Origin: Zygaena filipendulae
Taxonomy: Eukaryota; Arthropoda; Insecta; Lepidoptera; Zygaenidae
Reading direction: 5' to 3'
NCBI GenBank assembly: GCA_907165275.2
Contig: OU015666.1
Span: 1,952,001-2,016,000 of the forward strand
Length of the DNA stretch: 64,000 nt
The notes below the pieces were generated by a model. That model saw only the letters and a program-made list of their open reading frames with translations. It had not been told where the DNA came from and did not search any database. Position 1 is the first letter of the stretch. Every line of letters starts with the position of its first letter. Position numbers and translations under genes: made by a program. Positions 44,629 through 57,385 of the stretch are shown piece after piece.

Positions 44629-45289
44629 GCAGGATTACTATTAACACGTCATAGTGACTTCCAGCGCATCAAAGAACTATTTTTGCTTTAATTTTGGTAA
44701 CAATTCTGTCGGAAACAACAGTTTCGAAATTAATTAAACATGTTCATATATGTATAACGTGTTTAATTAATGATAAAACCGCTGTTTTCGATTCCAATCG
44801 AAAATATAGCATCGAAAGTCAATAATTGCCTAACAGATCGGTTAATTACACATAACCGCAGAGCTTTAAAAGAGTGTTTTTGTCCCAATTTATAGATTCG
44901 TCTAAAAATAACATCTTTTCATTATAAATCCTAATTTGTAGTAACTAATTATATTTTTTTGTAGCACATTGTATACGCACTTATAAAAGTTCTTTGTAAA
45001 AGGATTAGTTAATTGCTCTGCTATGATATCATAGTACGCACCACCGCGGCACCGTGAGAAATTGTGCGGAGAAGGGAAATTTTATAGTGCAGGGAGTTGA
45101 TGGTTGTGGTTTTAGTACGGATGGAGGTAGATGGAGTACCTACCGGCTACCAGTCTCTTTATAATTGAAGTTCTTCATGAAAGCTTTTCACGGAGTTTGT
45201 AGGTTTAGAGTTCGGTATTTAACCAAGAAGAGATGAAGTAACTGAAAGAGTGAAGTAACTGTAGAAAGTACTAAACACTAACAAAAAAT

Positions 45290-45470
45290 CCAACAGACTT
45301 CAAAAGACTCAAAAGTGTTAAAAACAACTAAATACCGATTTAATCCAAAAGACAAAAATACACTTAGATAATATTATTATCGGTTCGTTGAATTCGGTGC
45401 CAAGCCTGCTTGTGTCTGCCCACTTGGGTTGTTCTGCTCCCTATTTGGCTGAAGTTTGCATAAATTTTGT
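45290..45470 (-). mobile_element. Fragment of element E foldback part
   Basis: AATCCAAAAGACAAAAATAC, CCGAATTCAAC-like and AAGCCTGCTTGTGTCTGCCC match the arm and centre of the foldback part of element E; it passes directly into a Helitron fragment. Confidence 0.5.
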
Positions 45471-45571
45471 CAGAGGTACAGAAAATGACATAGGGTAGGT
45501 ACTTCTATCCCGGAACTCCCGAGGGAACTCCGAAACTAACGCGGGTGTAACCGCGGGGTAGTGCTAGTTGT
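45445..45571 (+). mobile_element. Helitron-like fragment
   Basis: ATAAATTTTGTCAGAGGTAC to CGCGGGTGTAACCGCG then GGGTAGTGCTAGT; 5'-truncated. Confidence 0.6.
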
Positions 45572-45894
45572 GTAAAAAAAACATTTATATTTAAATGGTC
45601 GTGTATTTACTTACGATTCATTTACTTAGATGTAAGATTACATTAGTACTGATGGAGATGCTGGTAGGGACTATCAGGTCCCAGAAAACTACTTAATAGT
45701 CTTAACCAACACGATGTTCCTAATTGTACTCGAACCCACGAAATACGCCAGCTATACAGGAAATGTTTTTAAGCAATGCGCAAAAAAATCTTGGTGGTTG
45801 AGTATTAGTAATAGAACACATTTCCATTATTAGTTCAAAACTTTTTTATTTTTTTATCCAGCTTTAAATTAGCAAAATATGGGCACTCTCTTGT

Positions 45895-46030
45895 TCGTTC
45901 GTAATGGGCGCGCGCGCCGTGCGGCGTACGCGGGGGTGTTGCAGCGGGGGTGAACGACCTCGATCAGCAGTCGGCACATTGTAACCCACGTAAATACCTA
46001 GCCGAACGAGCAGCGGTGGCGGCGGCGAAT
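45895..46030. other. CpG-rich patch
   Basis: A short GC- and CpG-rich segment (GGGCGCGCGCGCCGTGCGGC, GCAGCGGTGGCGGCGGCGAA) stands alone in AT-rich DNA. It could be a promoter or first exon, possibly of the Gln-rich gene on the minus strand about 5 kb away, but no splice-supported frame was found. Confidence 0.3.
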
Positions 46031-46371
46031 AGAGTAACCAATAAATCAATTGCAAAGTATACATCTTTCGTTCACGATAACTTTACTTTTTTGTACTAAG
46101 ACTTATCAAAATGAAAAAAAGGTTTTTATTAAAACTCCTTTAAGTTTGATTCGTAAAAGTTTGCGCACTGAATAAATTTTTTTCCTGTATAGTCATAACC
46201 CGGAAGTCATTATATAATGGGTACAGACAACATGTAATACCTAATCTATCTAGGGCAACTGAAATGAACGATAGGTACTTTGTATTTCAGATATAATTAA
46301 AACAATATTAGGTACCTACATGCGCTTGAAGTAAGTCGCGCGCTAACTCGGCACTTTTTATTATTATTATT

Positions 46372-46578
46372 AGTAGCTGTTCCCCGCGGTCTCACTCGCG
46401 TCACTTTCAGGGTTCCCGCGGGAATTCCGGGATAAAAAGTACCCTATGTCCTTCTGTGTACCCCTGAAAACGTGTATGCAAAATTTCATGATGATCGGTC
46501 GAGCCGTTAAGGTGTGAAAGCGTAACAGACAGACAGACAGACAGAGTTACTTTTGCATTTATAATATTATTAGGGATT
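46372..46578 (-). mobile_element. Helitron-like element, full copy (minus)
   Basis: On the plus strand it reads TAGCTGTTCCCCGCGG at its 3' end and ATTTATAATATTATTAGGGA at its 5' end, with an expanded CAGACAGACAGACAGACAG tract. Confidence 0.78.
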
Positions 46579-47328
46579 TTAATGTTCACGTGACAATAAT
46601 TTTCAACTTACGAATGGACTCTTGCAAATTTTTAGTTAGGTACCTACTTACTTATTTACTTACTTACTTAGGTACTACGTCCGCTTTGTTTCGAACTGAT
46701 GAAAAACTTACTAAAAAAGTACTAAAACTTACAAATGCGTCCTACTTTAGGTACCTATCTACCATTATTTTGATACATTAGGAATATCAAAATTAAGAAG
46801 TAATTTATTCAATTACGTTCCATTTTAAGTTAATTTCGTAACAAAAAAAATGTATCACAAATGACGCCGAACCAGAAGTGAAGTAAGAAACACATTTGGG
46901 ACACAAAAAGAAACAACCGTAGGTGTATAAGTAATTCGAGGTACAGGCGGCATCACTCTTTGTGGAGTCATCATAAATACACCACTCGCCATACCTACAT
47001 ATGTTATGAAACCGTAACGGCAATTAGAATCGTGTTATGTACATCGAAACGTATGGACAGACGGACCGAATTCGTTGTAAACGTAACGAGAGGTTTGAAA
47101 AAAACAAAACAAAAACCACATAAAAAGATGTTTCAAACCATACAATCCTACATTCACTTTCGTTTGAAGAATGATACCTACATAGTGCGTTCGTTAAATA
47201 ATGATGTCCCGTTTTGAGTGAGTGAGGCAACATCACCCACTTTGTGAAATATTTTTTCGTAAACTGTTAACTAGATACCTTTTAGAGGACATTATAATAT
47301 GTATTTTCAACAATTCACTTGAAACAAT

Positions 47329-47653
47329 AGGCTAGTTTCCTAATTTTTTTAGTCCGTTTTGTAGATTATTAAAAAATATTGGACACGTATTTTTTTATTT
47401 TTTATGTAACCAAGAAATAACGGAGATATATCAAGTCGAAATTTCACATGACGTCACGCCTCGCTACAGTTTGTTCGCACGTTATAGCGAGCTGTGACAT
47501 CACGAGTCCCCCACCCTAAACTTTAATGCGCTTTATCTATGCATATTTCCATTATTTTAAAAAAGCAAAAAATACGTGTCTTTTATTTTTTTATTATCTA
47601 ACTGACGGACTAAATAGAATTTCGATTTTTTTACCCAGGAAACTAGCCTATTG
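47329..47653 (-). mobile_element. MITE family A, second subfamily (minus)
   Basis: Ends AATAGGCTAGTTTCC and GGAAACTAGCCTATT form an exact inverted repeat. The interior has one exact TGACGTCA and a second, degenerate TGACATCA, as in the copy at 7039-7363. Confidence 0.83.
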
Positions 47654-47659
47654 TCAATA

Positions 47660-50060
47660 TAGGTGCGAAATCGAATGAAATGCAAAAAAAAAAATGGTGA
47701 TTGCTGTTTTAACACATAGCTTTATGATAAATTGAAAGCGGTTTTCAAGAATTTCACAATATTTCTTTTGCAAGTGAATGCTGTCAGTGTGTCCTTGTTG
47801 ATTTCAACTTGCATGTTTATTAAGTTGAAACATTGAATTTATCTATCTTTAATACGATTACTTTGGATTGAATTCGTAACTTGGGTAAATGAAAACGACG
47901 GTAAGCAGTTATGGATTTACGAATCACAAATGAATCGGCGTAGGTACTTATTCGATCGATAAAATTATATCACTGATATGTACTTAATAGTTTTTTAAAA
48001 TCTCTCATCAATCAGTCGAATCTACAACACTATACTCGTTTTAAAGACGAATTTTTAATGTTAGTGACTATAGGTACACCTAAAGCGATTGCGTGTCGGT
48101 TGAGAACATCGTGGGTGGTTTGGAAAATTAAAGTAGGTATGACTTGGTTCGCAAAGTATTGTCTATGGTGTATTACGTAAGGAAGATTCCGTCGAATGGA
48201 AATGATATTATGGGTGTTTGAGAACTCGCCGTGATTATCTTAAAACTTCCATCTCAATCCTCAACTTTTATAGCTCCACATAGTTTTGTTTAACACAATG
48301 TCGGCAGTCGGACCGCTTTCAAACGTAAAATACTTTTAGGTATAAAATAAATTTTAAAAGCTCAGGGTAGGTATAGGTTTCTTTTAAATTTTCTGTTATA
48401 AAAACCTTGTCCTGACAATAACGAACACAAAAAAAAAAGAATTATCCAATTCGGTGCAGACGTTTGGAAGTTATGCGCTTAGGTATATAGATACATTTCG
48501 GTGATTCATTTTTTTAAATTAATTGACTTACTTTGAGTTACAAGTTTCCACTAGAAAAAAAATTATTAACTCGAAATCATAACACTATCGTTTATGTAAA
48601 TAAGAATACGGTTTTCTACATAAATTGTTGTAGTTGAAAGGTAAATTAAATCTAACTTTCAAATGCTTTTTACAGGTTCATCTGGCTTTATATCCTTATT
48701 GCATAATATTACGTGGGTCGGCACACTTTGTGTGACTTCATAGGGATTATCTTTCTGATCTGAGACTATGAATTAAAAAATAAAAGTGCTCAGTTGTATG
48801 AGCTTATGAGGATTGAGGACGACACTGCTGCTAAAACAAAATGATTCATAAGATTTTACCTACAGATTTTTTTATGAGATAAATAATTTAAAATTGTTAT
48901 GCTTGATTCACTAAAAGCTGAACAGCATAGTTTAAAGACTATTTGTCAACGCCTTTGTCTGGTTGTCAGTGAGTAAACAATACATGTCTGATAAAATAAT
49001 AGGTATAATATAGACTGTTTGACGCGTACATGACTCGACCACCCCTTATTTCTTATTGAAGTTTCAAAGTGACTAAAGTTTTTAGGTTTGTTATGCACAT
49101 TAGCTAAAGTTATAAAAAGTGCGCCCTCCCTCTAACTTCTAATTACAGCGTTTATTCATTGTTGTTAAAAAAGACAATAAAATTCCATAAATAATACCGG
49201 ATCTACAAAAAAAGTACGATAATTTTTGCATATAAACCTTTTGCATATAAATTTTTGCATATAAGGGGTACCGAGAAGAATATAGGTCACTTTTTAGCTA
49301 TTTAGTTATTGTATAATATGGTCAAGCGAATGGGCCGGCGTGACTGTCTGATTGTAAACGGTAGGTGGCGAGCGGGGCAGGTGGTAATGATGGTACGGCC
49401 ACAGAACAGAAAATAACAGATAGAAGGGACATCAACTTAGTTTAGTATGGACACAGATTCATCTGTTCCATCCAACCAGTGTCGCCGGGTGATTTTCGCA
49501 CACAAAACTATTTATCACGTACTAAAACATTCGTTTATGTAAAGAAATGTATTAAACACTTATGTATTTATGTTTGTAGTTAGTCACTGTTTTCAAAATT
49601 CACAGTTTTGGGAATATTGTGGTAAACATACTTGGGATGGCAATTGGCAACAAAAGAAGTTTTGGGCAAGTTAGAGCATTTGCTCTAACTTCCTTTGCAG
49701 CAGTGGCGCGCCTGCCCCGCCTACATGTCCTCTCTAGTTAATTTATTTGCTCTGTGGGTATGGCAAATTACGGCAGATTACACGCCGCGACCGCCGAGCA
49801 CAGGTAAAGAATGGGTTAGTGCTGCGTCTCGTCGTGGACGCGGAGAGAACTTTGATGTTACGTTATCGGGTCAACGAACTATTTGTACAGACACTTATCA
49901 CTCTCTTTCTGACCAATCCTATATGTATAATTTAAATGTATGTATTTAATGTATGTATGTATGTCGATTTTTAAATGTATGTATTTTGTTTGTTTAGGTA
50001 TTGTTCTCTCCTTTAGGTATTGTAATATTGTTATTTTATGTGCAATAAAGGATTTAAAAA
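47660..50060. other. Intergenic AT-rich stretch, no gene recognised
   Basis: No host gene or known repeat body was found. Near 49690-49950 a modest open frame (MSSLVNLFALWVWQI) is followed by a TGCAATAAAGGATTTAAAAA tail, so it may be a retroelement end. Confidence 0.35.
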
Positions 50061-50079
50061 AAATCCAAAAAACCCTACA

Positions 50080-50370
50080 GCAATTTTGAAAATTCTTTCA
50101 TTTAATAAAAGCTACTTTATTTCTGAGTAACATAGAGTACCTTTGATCCCTTTATATTTTTATCTTTTTATCCTTTTAATCCGAGTGAATCCGTGGGGGA
50201 TCGACTAGGACAACCTAATGAGAACGTGAGCTAATTTGATTTTTTCTTTCGCTTTCACTCTTTAATATTATTATTACATCAAAGCACAGGACAAAAAATA
50301 CTTTTCATTCCAGAATTCCCAGGGCAACTCCGAAATTAACGCAAGTGAAACCGCGGGGAACAGCTACTAA
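50080..50370 (+). mobile_element. Two Helitron-like fragments in tandem
   Basis: The first ends CCGTGGGGGATCGACTAG at about 50207, the second GTGAAACCGCGGGGAACAGC with TACT at about 50368; both have CTCCGAAATT-type or AGTAACATAG body strings. Confidence 0.55.
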
Positions 50371-50406
50371 ACAATATACTGAAGAGTGAAGACAGTTTCA
50401 ATTATA

Positions 50407-50733
50407 ATGGGCATGTTGACTAATTTTTATTTTTTAGTCCGTCTTGTAGATTATTAAAAAATATTGGACACGTATTTTTTCTTTTTTTACCTAATCAAAA
50501 AATAACGGCGATATATTGAGTTGAAATTTCGCGTGACGTCACTATTCTGACAGTTTGTATGGCGGTTTTGCGGTTAGTGACGTCACGACCTTCTCATCCT
50601 AAACTTTAATGCGCTTTATCTCTGTATATTTTAGTTTATTTAAAAAAGCAAAAAATACTTGTCTATTGTTTTTTTAATTTCTAACTAACGGACTAATTAG
50701 AATTTTGATTTTCAAAAGTAGTCCACATCCCTA
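50407..50733 (-). mobile_element. MITE family A copy (minus)
   Basis: Runs from TGGGCATGTTGACTAATTTT to GTAGTCCACATCCCTA with both TGACGTCA palindromes (near 50536 and 50577) and the CATCCTAAACTTTAATGCGC core. Confidence 0.85.
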
Positions 50734-50739
50734 TTGTAG

Positions 50740-53700
50740 CAGCTTGGTCAGGTTAGGTTAGCAGCAATTATAATTGTAGTGTATATCAGATAAAACTTTA
50801 TTCAGCGATGAGAACTAAATTACCTATCGGTTTTTTTTTTTGAAAATTTCCCACACACAATAATTTATCGTCAGCTATCTAGTCATCTTTTTACCACGAA
50901 TAAATAATAGCACATAATAATATGCAAAATAATTTTGTAACAATGAGATGCAACCTGCCTGGCGACCGACAGCGGAGCAGCGGCTGAGTTCTATGTTGAA
51001 TCTATGGACCATTGTTACGCTTACGAATTGTGTCTGTATAAAAAAGCGAAGAATGAAGACATTTCGCCAAGTGACTCGTTGCAATTGATAAAAATCACTT
51101 GCATTCTCTTTTCATTAGAGATTTTCTATTTATTGCTTTTCAATTGTGGATATAGATAATAATTTATCTTGGAAACTACTTGATCTATGAAGCTGAAATT
51201 TGGCAGGTAGATAAGTTTATAGATAGCTGTTCTATTGTATAGAATTCGGTGGCCCCGAAGTTGAAAACCTTATCGGGGATGAACCGATTCATGAAAATTT
51301 TATACTAAAACTTTCTCCAAAATGTAACAAATACTTACTTATACCCGAAAACCGCATGAAAATCGGTTCAGCCAAACGCGAGAAAATCGTGCACAAACAT
51401 ACAAACGTACAGGTCAAACTAAGAACCTCCTTTTTTGGAGTCGGTTAAAAAAACGCGAAACCCGTCTGTGTGCGGCTGGGCTGACGCACTACCATATTTC
51501 TGCTAATGCTAAGTAGGCAATAGGCATAGCAAGTCAAAGAAAAGCCCACAATAATGTAAAATATTAAGGCAAGGCGAACTAATGATATTCTGACACTATT
51601 GACATACCTTTAGGTACATCAATATAGAAATAGTTATTGTCATAACTATAGATACGTGAGGTCAAACTTTCGTATCCATAACCGCGGCTTTTTAGAATCG
51701 GTTTTGTGTCAAAGCTTTGTTTTAAGTGTTTAAAAACATAAGCTGCAGGATTAATGGCATGAAGTCACAAAAAAAAACATAACACACACAACAATGGGGA
51801 GTTACTTAACTTTTCTTATTTAAACAAGATACTCGGCTAATTTTGGAGGTTCTTGTTATGAAATAAGCGTATTTTTGAGGACACGGATACGTACCGGACA
51901 CGTATAGCTAAATGTAAAATAAACTAAGATAAACTACTAAACTAAGCTTTGGAGCTAAACTAAAATTTTAAGTAGGTAATTTGTCATGTAAAATTTTACT
52001 TCAAAGTTATATTCGGAACTGGAAGTGATATTTGGATACCAAAAAAATAAATGGGAACGCGTAGGTAAGTGCCTACTCAAACTAGGTGTGCCCCGCGGTT
52101 TCACTCGTGTGAAACTCATTTTTTATATAACAAGTATTTCCCCGACATCCGGTTTAAATGAAACAAAGCTGCTCCAAATTAAGCTTAATCTACCTGTGAA
52201 AACCGCATGATAACAATCCGTTTAGTAGTTCTGGAGATCAGTGTGAACAGACACGCATATTCTACTCTTTTATTTTATTATAGTGTAGATATGTTTTGTT
52301 GCTCGAGGTGATTTTATGCCCAGAGATATTCAGGAGATAATATTTTTGAAGAAGTGTTGCCAATCGATAGCTAGTGTAAGTTGTAACACTAAAATAATAT
52401 TATAGTAACTTCTGATACAAGTGCGCTAAGTGTGTCATTAAACTCGTGAAATGCGGCACGAGCCGAAAGCGGGAGCGAATTGGAGCCGAATGTTGCTTAC
52501 GCGTTGTGTAAGTACTACGTTTTTTAAGATAACTATTCTCGAAAAAAAAAAACCATTTAAACACATAAAAAACTCTTTCCTATCTCCTTTTTTTTGTAAA
52601 CTTAAAATAGTGTGAAATTGCACGCGTGCAACCTAAATAGAAGAGGTGCATTAAAAGCAAGTTTACGAGCAAGTGTTGTGATTTGTGAATATATTTATAT
52701 ATTTATTTGAACACAATAGCAAGATATCAGTTCGTAACATCGAGATAATCTATTTTTATTTATTATACAACCTAGTGGCAGCTGTTTTCCGATGTTTACT
52801 TATCGCGTTACGAAATACACGCATCTTTACCAAATCTCATGGCGATGCGATATACCTACGTACGACGCGTCGGAGAAAGTGGCAGCGGAATTCGAATAGT
52901 GATTTCTTATTTAACATTGCAGACTCGCCTGCGGGCTGCGTCATATCGGTTATCAATTACCTAATTCCGGAGTCACACCTGATGGCACCTCTTACCATAT
53001 TAGTCATAATTAGGTACGTAATATAGCGTGACTTCGATGCTTATCAGTTGAATTCTCTTATCTTTCTCAGTAGGTATTTTTCTTGACATTGACCTTCCTT
53101 TGCTATCTAGTCCTCGCAGAATTAAAAAACAAAACAGCTGTTTTAGTATCGTCATCTGCGTAATGAGTTCTGTCTATTTATTCTCGACCCTTGAATTACA
53201 CTACAATTACTATTGTCATAGGTTGTTGTAATAAACTAGTTTTCATCAATTGTACCGCCACAGATAGGTACCTACTAACCTACTCAAGACTTAAGAAGAA
53301 TGACAGTTGGATAAAATTAGACCGACCGTCTGTCGCATTAGTGGTTAGGTACAAACCCTACCCCAACCAAAATAGATATAATAATGATTAAAAATAGTCA
53401 CAAAAAAATCATGAATGGAGACAAGTCCTTATCATAATCTATATTTTTCTAAATTTCTAGATTTATCTATCTAGTTTCCACAATACCAGCTTGTGTCTTG
53501 GAATTCGTTTACCTAATAGACATGATTTTATTGTAGATATAACTTTAGGATAAATCGAACTCTACTATTTTATGTCATCAATGTTCTTTAGTAATTATCT
53601 GTGACCTAGGTATTATAGATTGTCTGCTATCAAAAAAAAACACTAACTGCAACTGCCTAGTACATAATTGGACTCTCGGCCAAAGTATATAATTAGGTAG

Positions 53701-54060
53701 GTTGTGGTACAGTCGTTAAGGATCAAGTTCAAGCACTTTCTCAACTCGTCGAGTAGGTATACATTAAATGAGCAATTAAGGATGCAGTGCAGGTCGCCGT
53801 TTGTCTCGGTTTCTGTACGCTAAAGAACTGACTATGCAAAATCCATTGTAAGTGGACTATGAGGATGTGGATAATTTCACCAATCAACTGTTGAATGTTT
53901 ATACTGTCACCTGACAGTTCCACTGGGGAAAATGGTCAGTCAATTTGAATTCCCTTTTAAATAAATGGAAATGAAACTACATTCTTACTAATTGCCTTTG
54001 CTCCATTCATAAATATTGGTTTTAGCACACTGGCCACTTCTATTTTTACTTTCGTATATG
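50740..54060. other. Mostly unique AT-rich DNA, no secure gene
   Basis: Apart from the Helitron copy at 52083-52290 and a scrap of element E (AACCTCCTTTTTTGGAGTCG near 51425), only a weak exon-like segment at 52922-53012 stands out; it is discussed as rejected. Confidence 0.35.
52083..52290 (-). mobile_element. Helitron-like element, second subfamily (minus)
   Basis: TAGGTGTGCCCCGCGGTTTC at its 3' end, with GACATCCGGTTTAAATGAAA and AAGCTTAATCTACCTGTGAA inside; it is the reverse counterpart of 21395-21705. Confidence 0.7.
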
Positions 54061-54069
54061 GTACCTAAA

Positions 54070-54165
54070 TATTTATTTATTTAAACTTTTTGACTGTTGG
54101 CTGAGACAAAAGGTCGACTTAACACCGTAATGGTATTCTCTGCCAGTCAACCATTGCAAAGATTA
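54070..54165 (-). mobile_element. LINE 3'-end fragment (minus), diverged
   Basis: TTTATTTATTTAAAC followed by a diverged GGTCGACTTAACACC stretch and TTCTCTGCCAGTCAACC match the 3' end seen at 30440-30650. Confidence 0.6.
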
Positions 54166-54354
54166 CATTGCTTTCTAGGGAGATACTGATATACATATCT
54201 ACACTAGTTTTGAGAATGTATTTTTTCGAAGATTGACGACACCTAGGTGCGTATACCAAAGAATAGAGACTATTATTACGTACCTATACAAATAGTGTAC
54301 GAATCAACATATATATTTTTATTTGCTGTAGACGCGGATTATATTGTGCGAATG

Positions 54355-54682
54355 GGGATGTGGACTACTTTTGAAAATCAAAATTCTAATTAGTCCGTCA
54401 GTTAGAAAATAAAAAAACAATAGACACGTATTTTTTGCTTTTTCAAATAAATTTAAATATATACAGAGATAAAGCGCATTAACGTTTAGGGTGAGGGGCT
54501 CGTGACGTCACTAACCGCTAAAACCGCCATACAAACTGTCAGAATAGTGACGTCACGCGAAATTTCAACTCAATATATCGCCGTTATTTTTTGATTATGT
54601 AAAGAAAGAAAAAATACGTGTCCAATATTTTTTAATAATCTACAAGACGGGCTAAAAATAAAAATTATTCAACATGCCCATT
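54355..54682 (+). mobile_element. MITE family A copy
   Basis: Complete copy from GGGATGTGGACTAC to CAACATGCCCAT with TGACGTCA at about 54505 and 54548. Confidence 0.85.
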
Positions 54683-54994
54683 ACCTATGTTTGAAGGGAC
54701 GAACGAAAGAAACGGAAAATAGTTATCCAACAACGAAAAGGTCTGCAGATTTCGAAACGTTATAACGGAAACGAAAAACTATGAACTAGGTGCAGGCCAT
54801 GGAAAATGTACCTATTAGTGTGTAAAATGATGTTATTTATATTCACATGGGTGAAAAATTGCGTAATAATCGATTATTTACATATCATTATGACTGTTAG
54901 AAAGCAGACGGTGCCATCGGAATGCTTAACAGATATGTCTTATCGTGTCAAATAAATTTAGTGTTATGGACGGTGCAAATTTATAAAAACTAAC

Positions 54995-55170
54995 ACCTAG
55001 TTTAACAGCGGTTTCACTCGCATTAAATTCGGAATTCCTGAGAGAATTTCGGGATAAAAAGTACCACATTTCCTTTTTTGTACACCTGACAATCAATGCA
55101 AAATTTTATGATGATCGGTTCAGACGAACAAACAAATAAACTCACTTTTACATTAATAATAGTAAGGGAT
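54995..55170 (-). mobile_element. Helitron-like fragment (minus)
   Basis: AGCGGTTTCACTCGCATTAA, GGGATAAAAAGTACCACATT, ATGATGATCGGTTCAG and a TTAATAATAGTAAGGGAT 5' end identify it. Confidence 0.6.
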
Positions 55171-55911
55171 AATGGTTTTTAGGGTTCCATACCCAAAGGA
55201 GAAAACGAGACCCTATTACTAAGACTCCACTGTCAGTCCGTCCATCAATCTGTATGTCCGTCTATCACCAGTTTGTATCTAGACAGTTGAAAATTTCACA
55301 GATGATGTATTTCTGTTGGCGCTTTAACAACAGTCAACAAATACTAAATTTGTAGTACCAAAAGTGCGTAACTAAGCCACGAGAACTCTACATGTGTAAA
55401 TCAACCACTTGACGAATTTACACCTGTTAACATCATTATGTAAAAAATAAAATTTTTTTTTTACATTTAAATTAAAACCTTTACAATCGCTTTTGATTGA
55501 AATAGCGACTTTGATTTTGTGGGTGACGTTTTTAATTCCCTGAATTGAAAGACTTGAAAAATCATTTTTGACGAACTATTTTTAGATAACCTATTGATTT
55601 TTTGGACTAATCAAAAGAAACATTTATTAACATTTTGATACACTGATACACCCACTATTCCGGTTTGATACCTCCTTTCCAGCTAACGTTGTATAAACAT
55701 ATCTCATTAAGAATAGTAGATTTGTTAATGAAATCAATTTAAAAGTCGTTAAGTTTAATGATAAATCAAGTCATATAATTAAATATATCTTTATTAATTA
55801 CAGCTAATGTTGTCTCACAACAAACTAGATTTAGGGAACGTATCAATGCAACAAATACCTGCGTTATAAAACTGTAAATATAATATTTATAAATTAAATT
55901 ATTTTATCGCA

Positions 55912-56133
55912 TCCTACTATAATATTATAAACGCGAAAGTTTGTGTGTATGGATGGATGGGTAGATGGATGGATATTTGTTACTCTTTCACGCAAAAACT
56001 ACTGGATGGATTTAAATGAAACTTTACAATAATATAGCTTATACATCAGATTAACACATAGGGTACTTTTTATCCCGGAATTCCCGCGGGAACTCTGAAA
56101 TTAACGCGGGTGAAACCGCGGGGCACAACTAGT
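55912..56133 (+). mobile_element. Helitron-like element, full copy
   Basis: Starts TCCTACTATAATATTATAAA and ends GCGGGGCACAACTAGT after the CGCGGGTGAAACCGCG hairpin. It is close to the copy at 6033-6236, sharing the CTACTGGATGGATTTAAATG segment. Confidence 0.8.
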
Positions 56134-56144
56134 ATATTATAGTC

Positions 56145-56215
56145 AACGAGTATCGAACCGACGACCTTCGCCATAGTTACGCAACTATTGAAAGCACACG
56201 CAGGTAGCTTAGGTC
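56145..56215 (-). mobile_element. tRNA-like SINE fragment (minus)
   Basis: On the minus strand GGTCGTCGGTTCGATACTCG looks like a B box with flanking T-arm, preceded by a GCGTAACTATGGCGAAG anticodon-arm-like stretch. It directly follows a Helitron end. Confidence 0.35.
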
Positions 56216-56541
56216 CGGTCAAATTCTTAGGTAATAACAACTGGAAACCTACATTCAAAAATCCTGGTTCCACAAGCGCATCGTTGACTCATTTATTTTA
56301 TACTCAGACTCGAAGGACACTCTCGCGACAACATGTCTGTATGTAAGTTCACAGTAGGGTATGTATGTACGAGAAGGCTCGGATCGTGAGCGGAGGCCCG
56401 TAAACTGGTCACACCAGAAAGGAGAAAGCTGAATGGGCGCTCATCGTCAACATTATAACGTATTTGTTGCTACTTGGCATTCGAGACGTTCACTGCTGTG
56501 TTAGGTACTACACGAAATACACTGCGATATTTCATTTAAGA

Positions 56542-56830
56542 CTAGCCGTGCCAACACCCCCCCCCCCCCCCCCCCTCCACCCGAGGTTTCATCTAGGTCA
56601 ATTTTGGAAATTACTCAGGAACACTTTGTAAGTGTCATACCATATACCCAACTACGTGTACAAATGTTCCCAAAACTCCACGTTTTCGGGAGTTCCCTTA
56701 TAAACTTTTGTACCGTGATAAAAATATTTAAACAATACTATAATACTAAAGCTTTCTATGAGTGAAAGAACTTGAAATTGGCTCAGTAGTTAAAATTAGC
56801 TCAGTGGAGAAATAACTATAGAGCTATTAA
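56542..56830 (-). mobile_element. Helitron-like fragment with poly-C end (minus)
   Basis: GACTAGCCGTGCC, the poly-C, then CGAGGTTTCATCTAGGTCAA; later TGAAATTGGCTCAGTAGTTA. The usual CCCCGCGG block is replaced by the C run. Confidence 0.5.
56556..56575 (+). repeat. Poly-C run of about 19 inside a Helitron end
   Basis: The C run stands where other copies of the Helitron-like repeat have CCCCGCGG, so it is an expansion of the terminal C block (context GACTAGCCGTGCC before, ACCCGAGGTTTCATC after). Confidence 0.8.
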
Positions 56831-57385
56831 TGGAGTATAGAATTCATACACACATAAATCTTTCTCCAGGTAGGTAGGCTCTAGGCAGAGAATATATGGA
56901 TTACTTACCAATTGCTAAGATCGTTACACACCTCTTTCACCTCCTCTATATTTTTTATCAACATGTTTTTAATCTTAATATTTACATTTACCTGATGGTA
57001 TACGTCCTATTTGAATGACCAGATCTTCTGACACCCATTCCCTTGCCAGGTATCTATAGTTATTTTCTGTTCTACTCTTTAGACTTATAATATATTTTTT
57101 CCAGATGATCTAACTACATATTTAGGCATTCTTTTACTTGAGCAGGCTTATTCGACTTTATCACTCAACCTAAGTTGAATATGATTAGGGTATAAAGCGC
57201 GAAATATGTATAAGGTAGTCCGTGTGTATTTTATCACCAAAATATCGGGGCGGCGGTTAGCGGTTAATTATTATATACTTAGTAAATTCAAACAAAATAA
57301 AACGGCTTTCTATGAGAGCGATCAGAGAGAAGGTAATCACTACGTGAGAGCGATCCCACGGCTTCCGTTTTTAGTGGATTAAATA

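Noticed and set aside
49695..49949. An 84-codon frame MQQWRACPAYMSSL
   Set aside because: No splice or family support; the following AATAAAGGATTTAAAAAAA tail suggests a retroelement end rather than a gene.
52922..53012. Possible plus-strand exon (AACATTGCAG acceptor to ATTAG|GTACGT) reading SPAGCVISVINYLIPESHLM
   Set aside because: It has splice-like borders and an open frame but no recognisable family and no partner exons were found.
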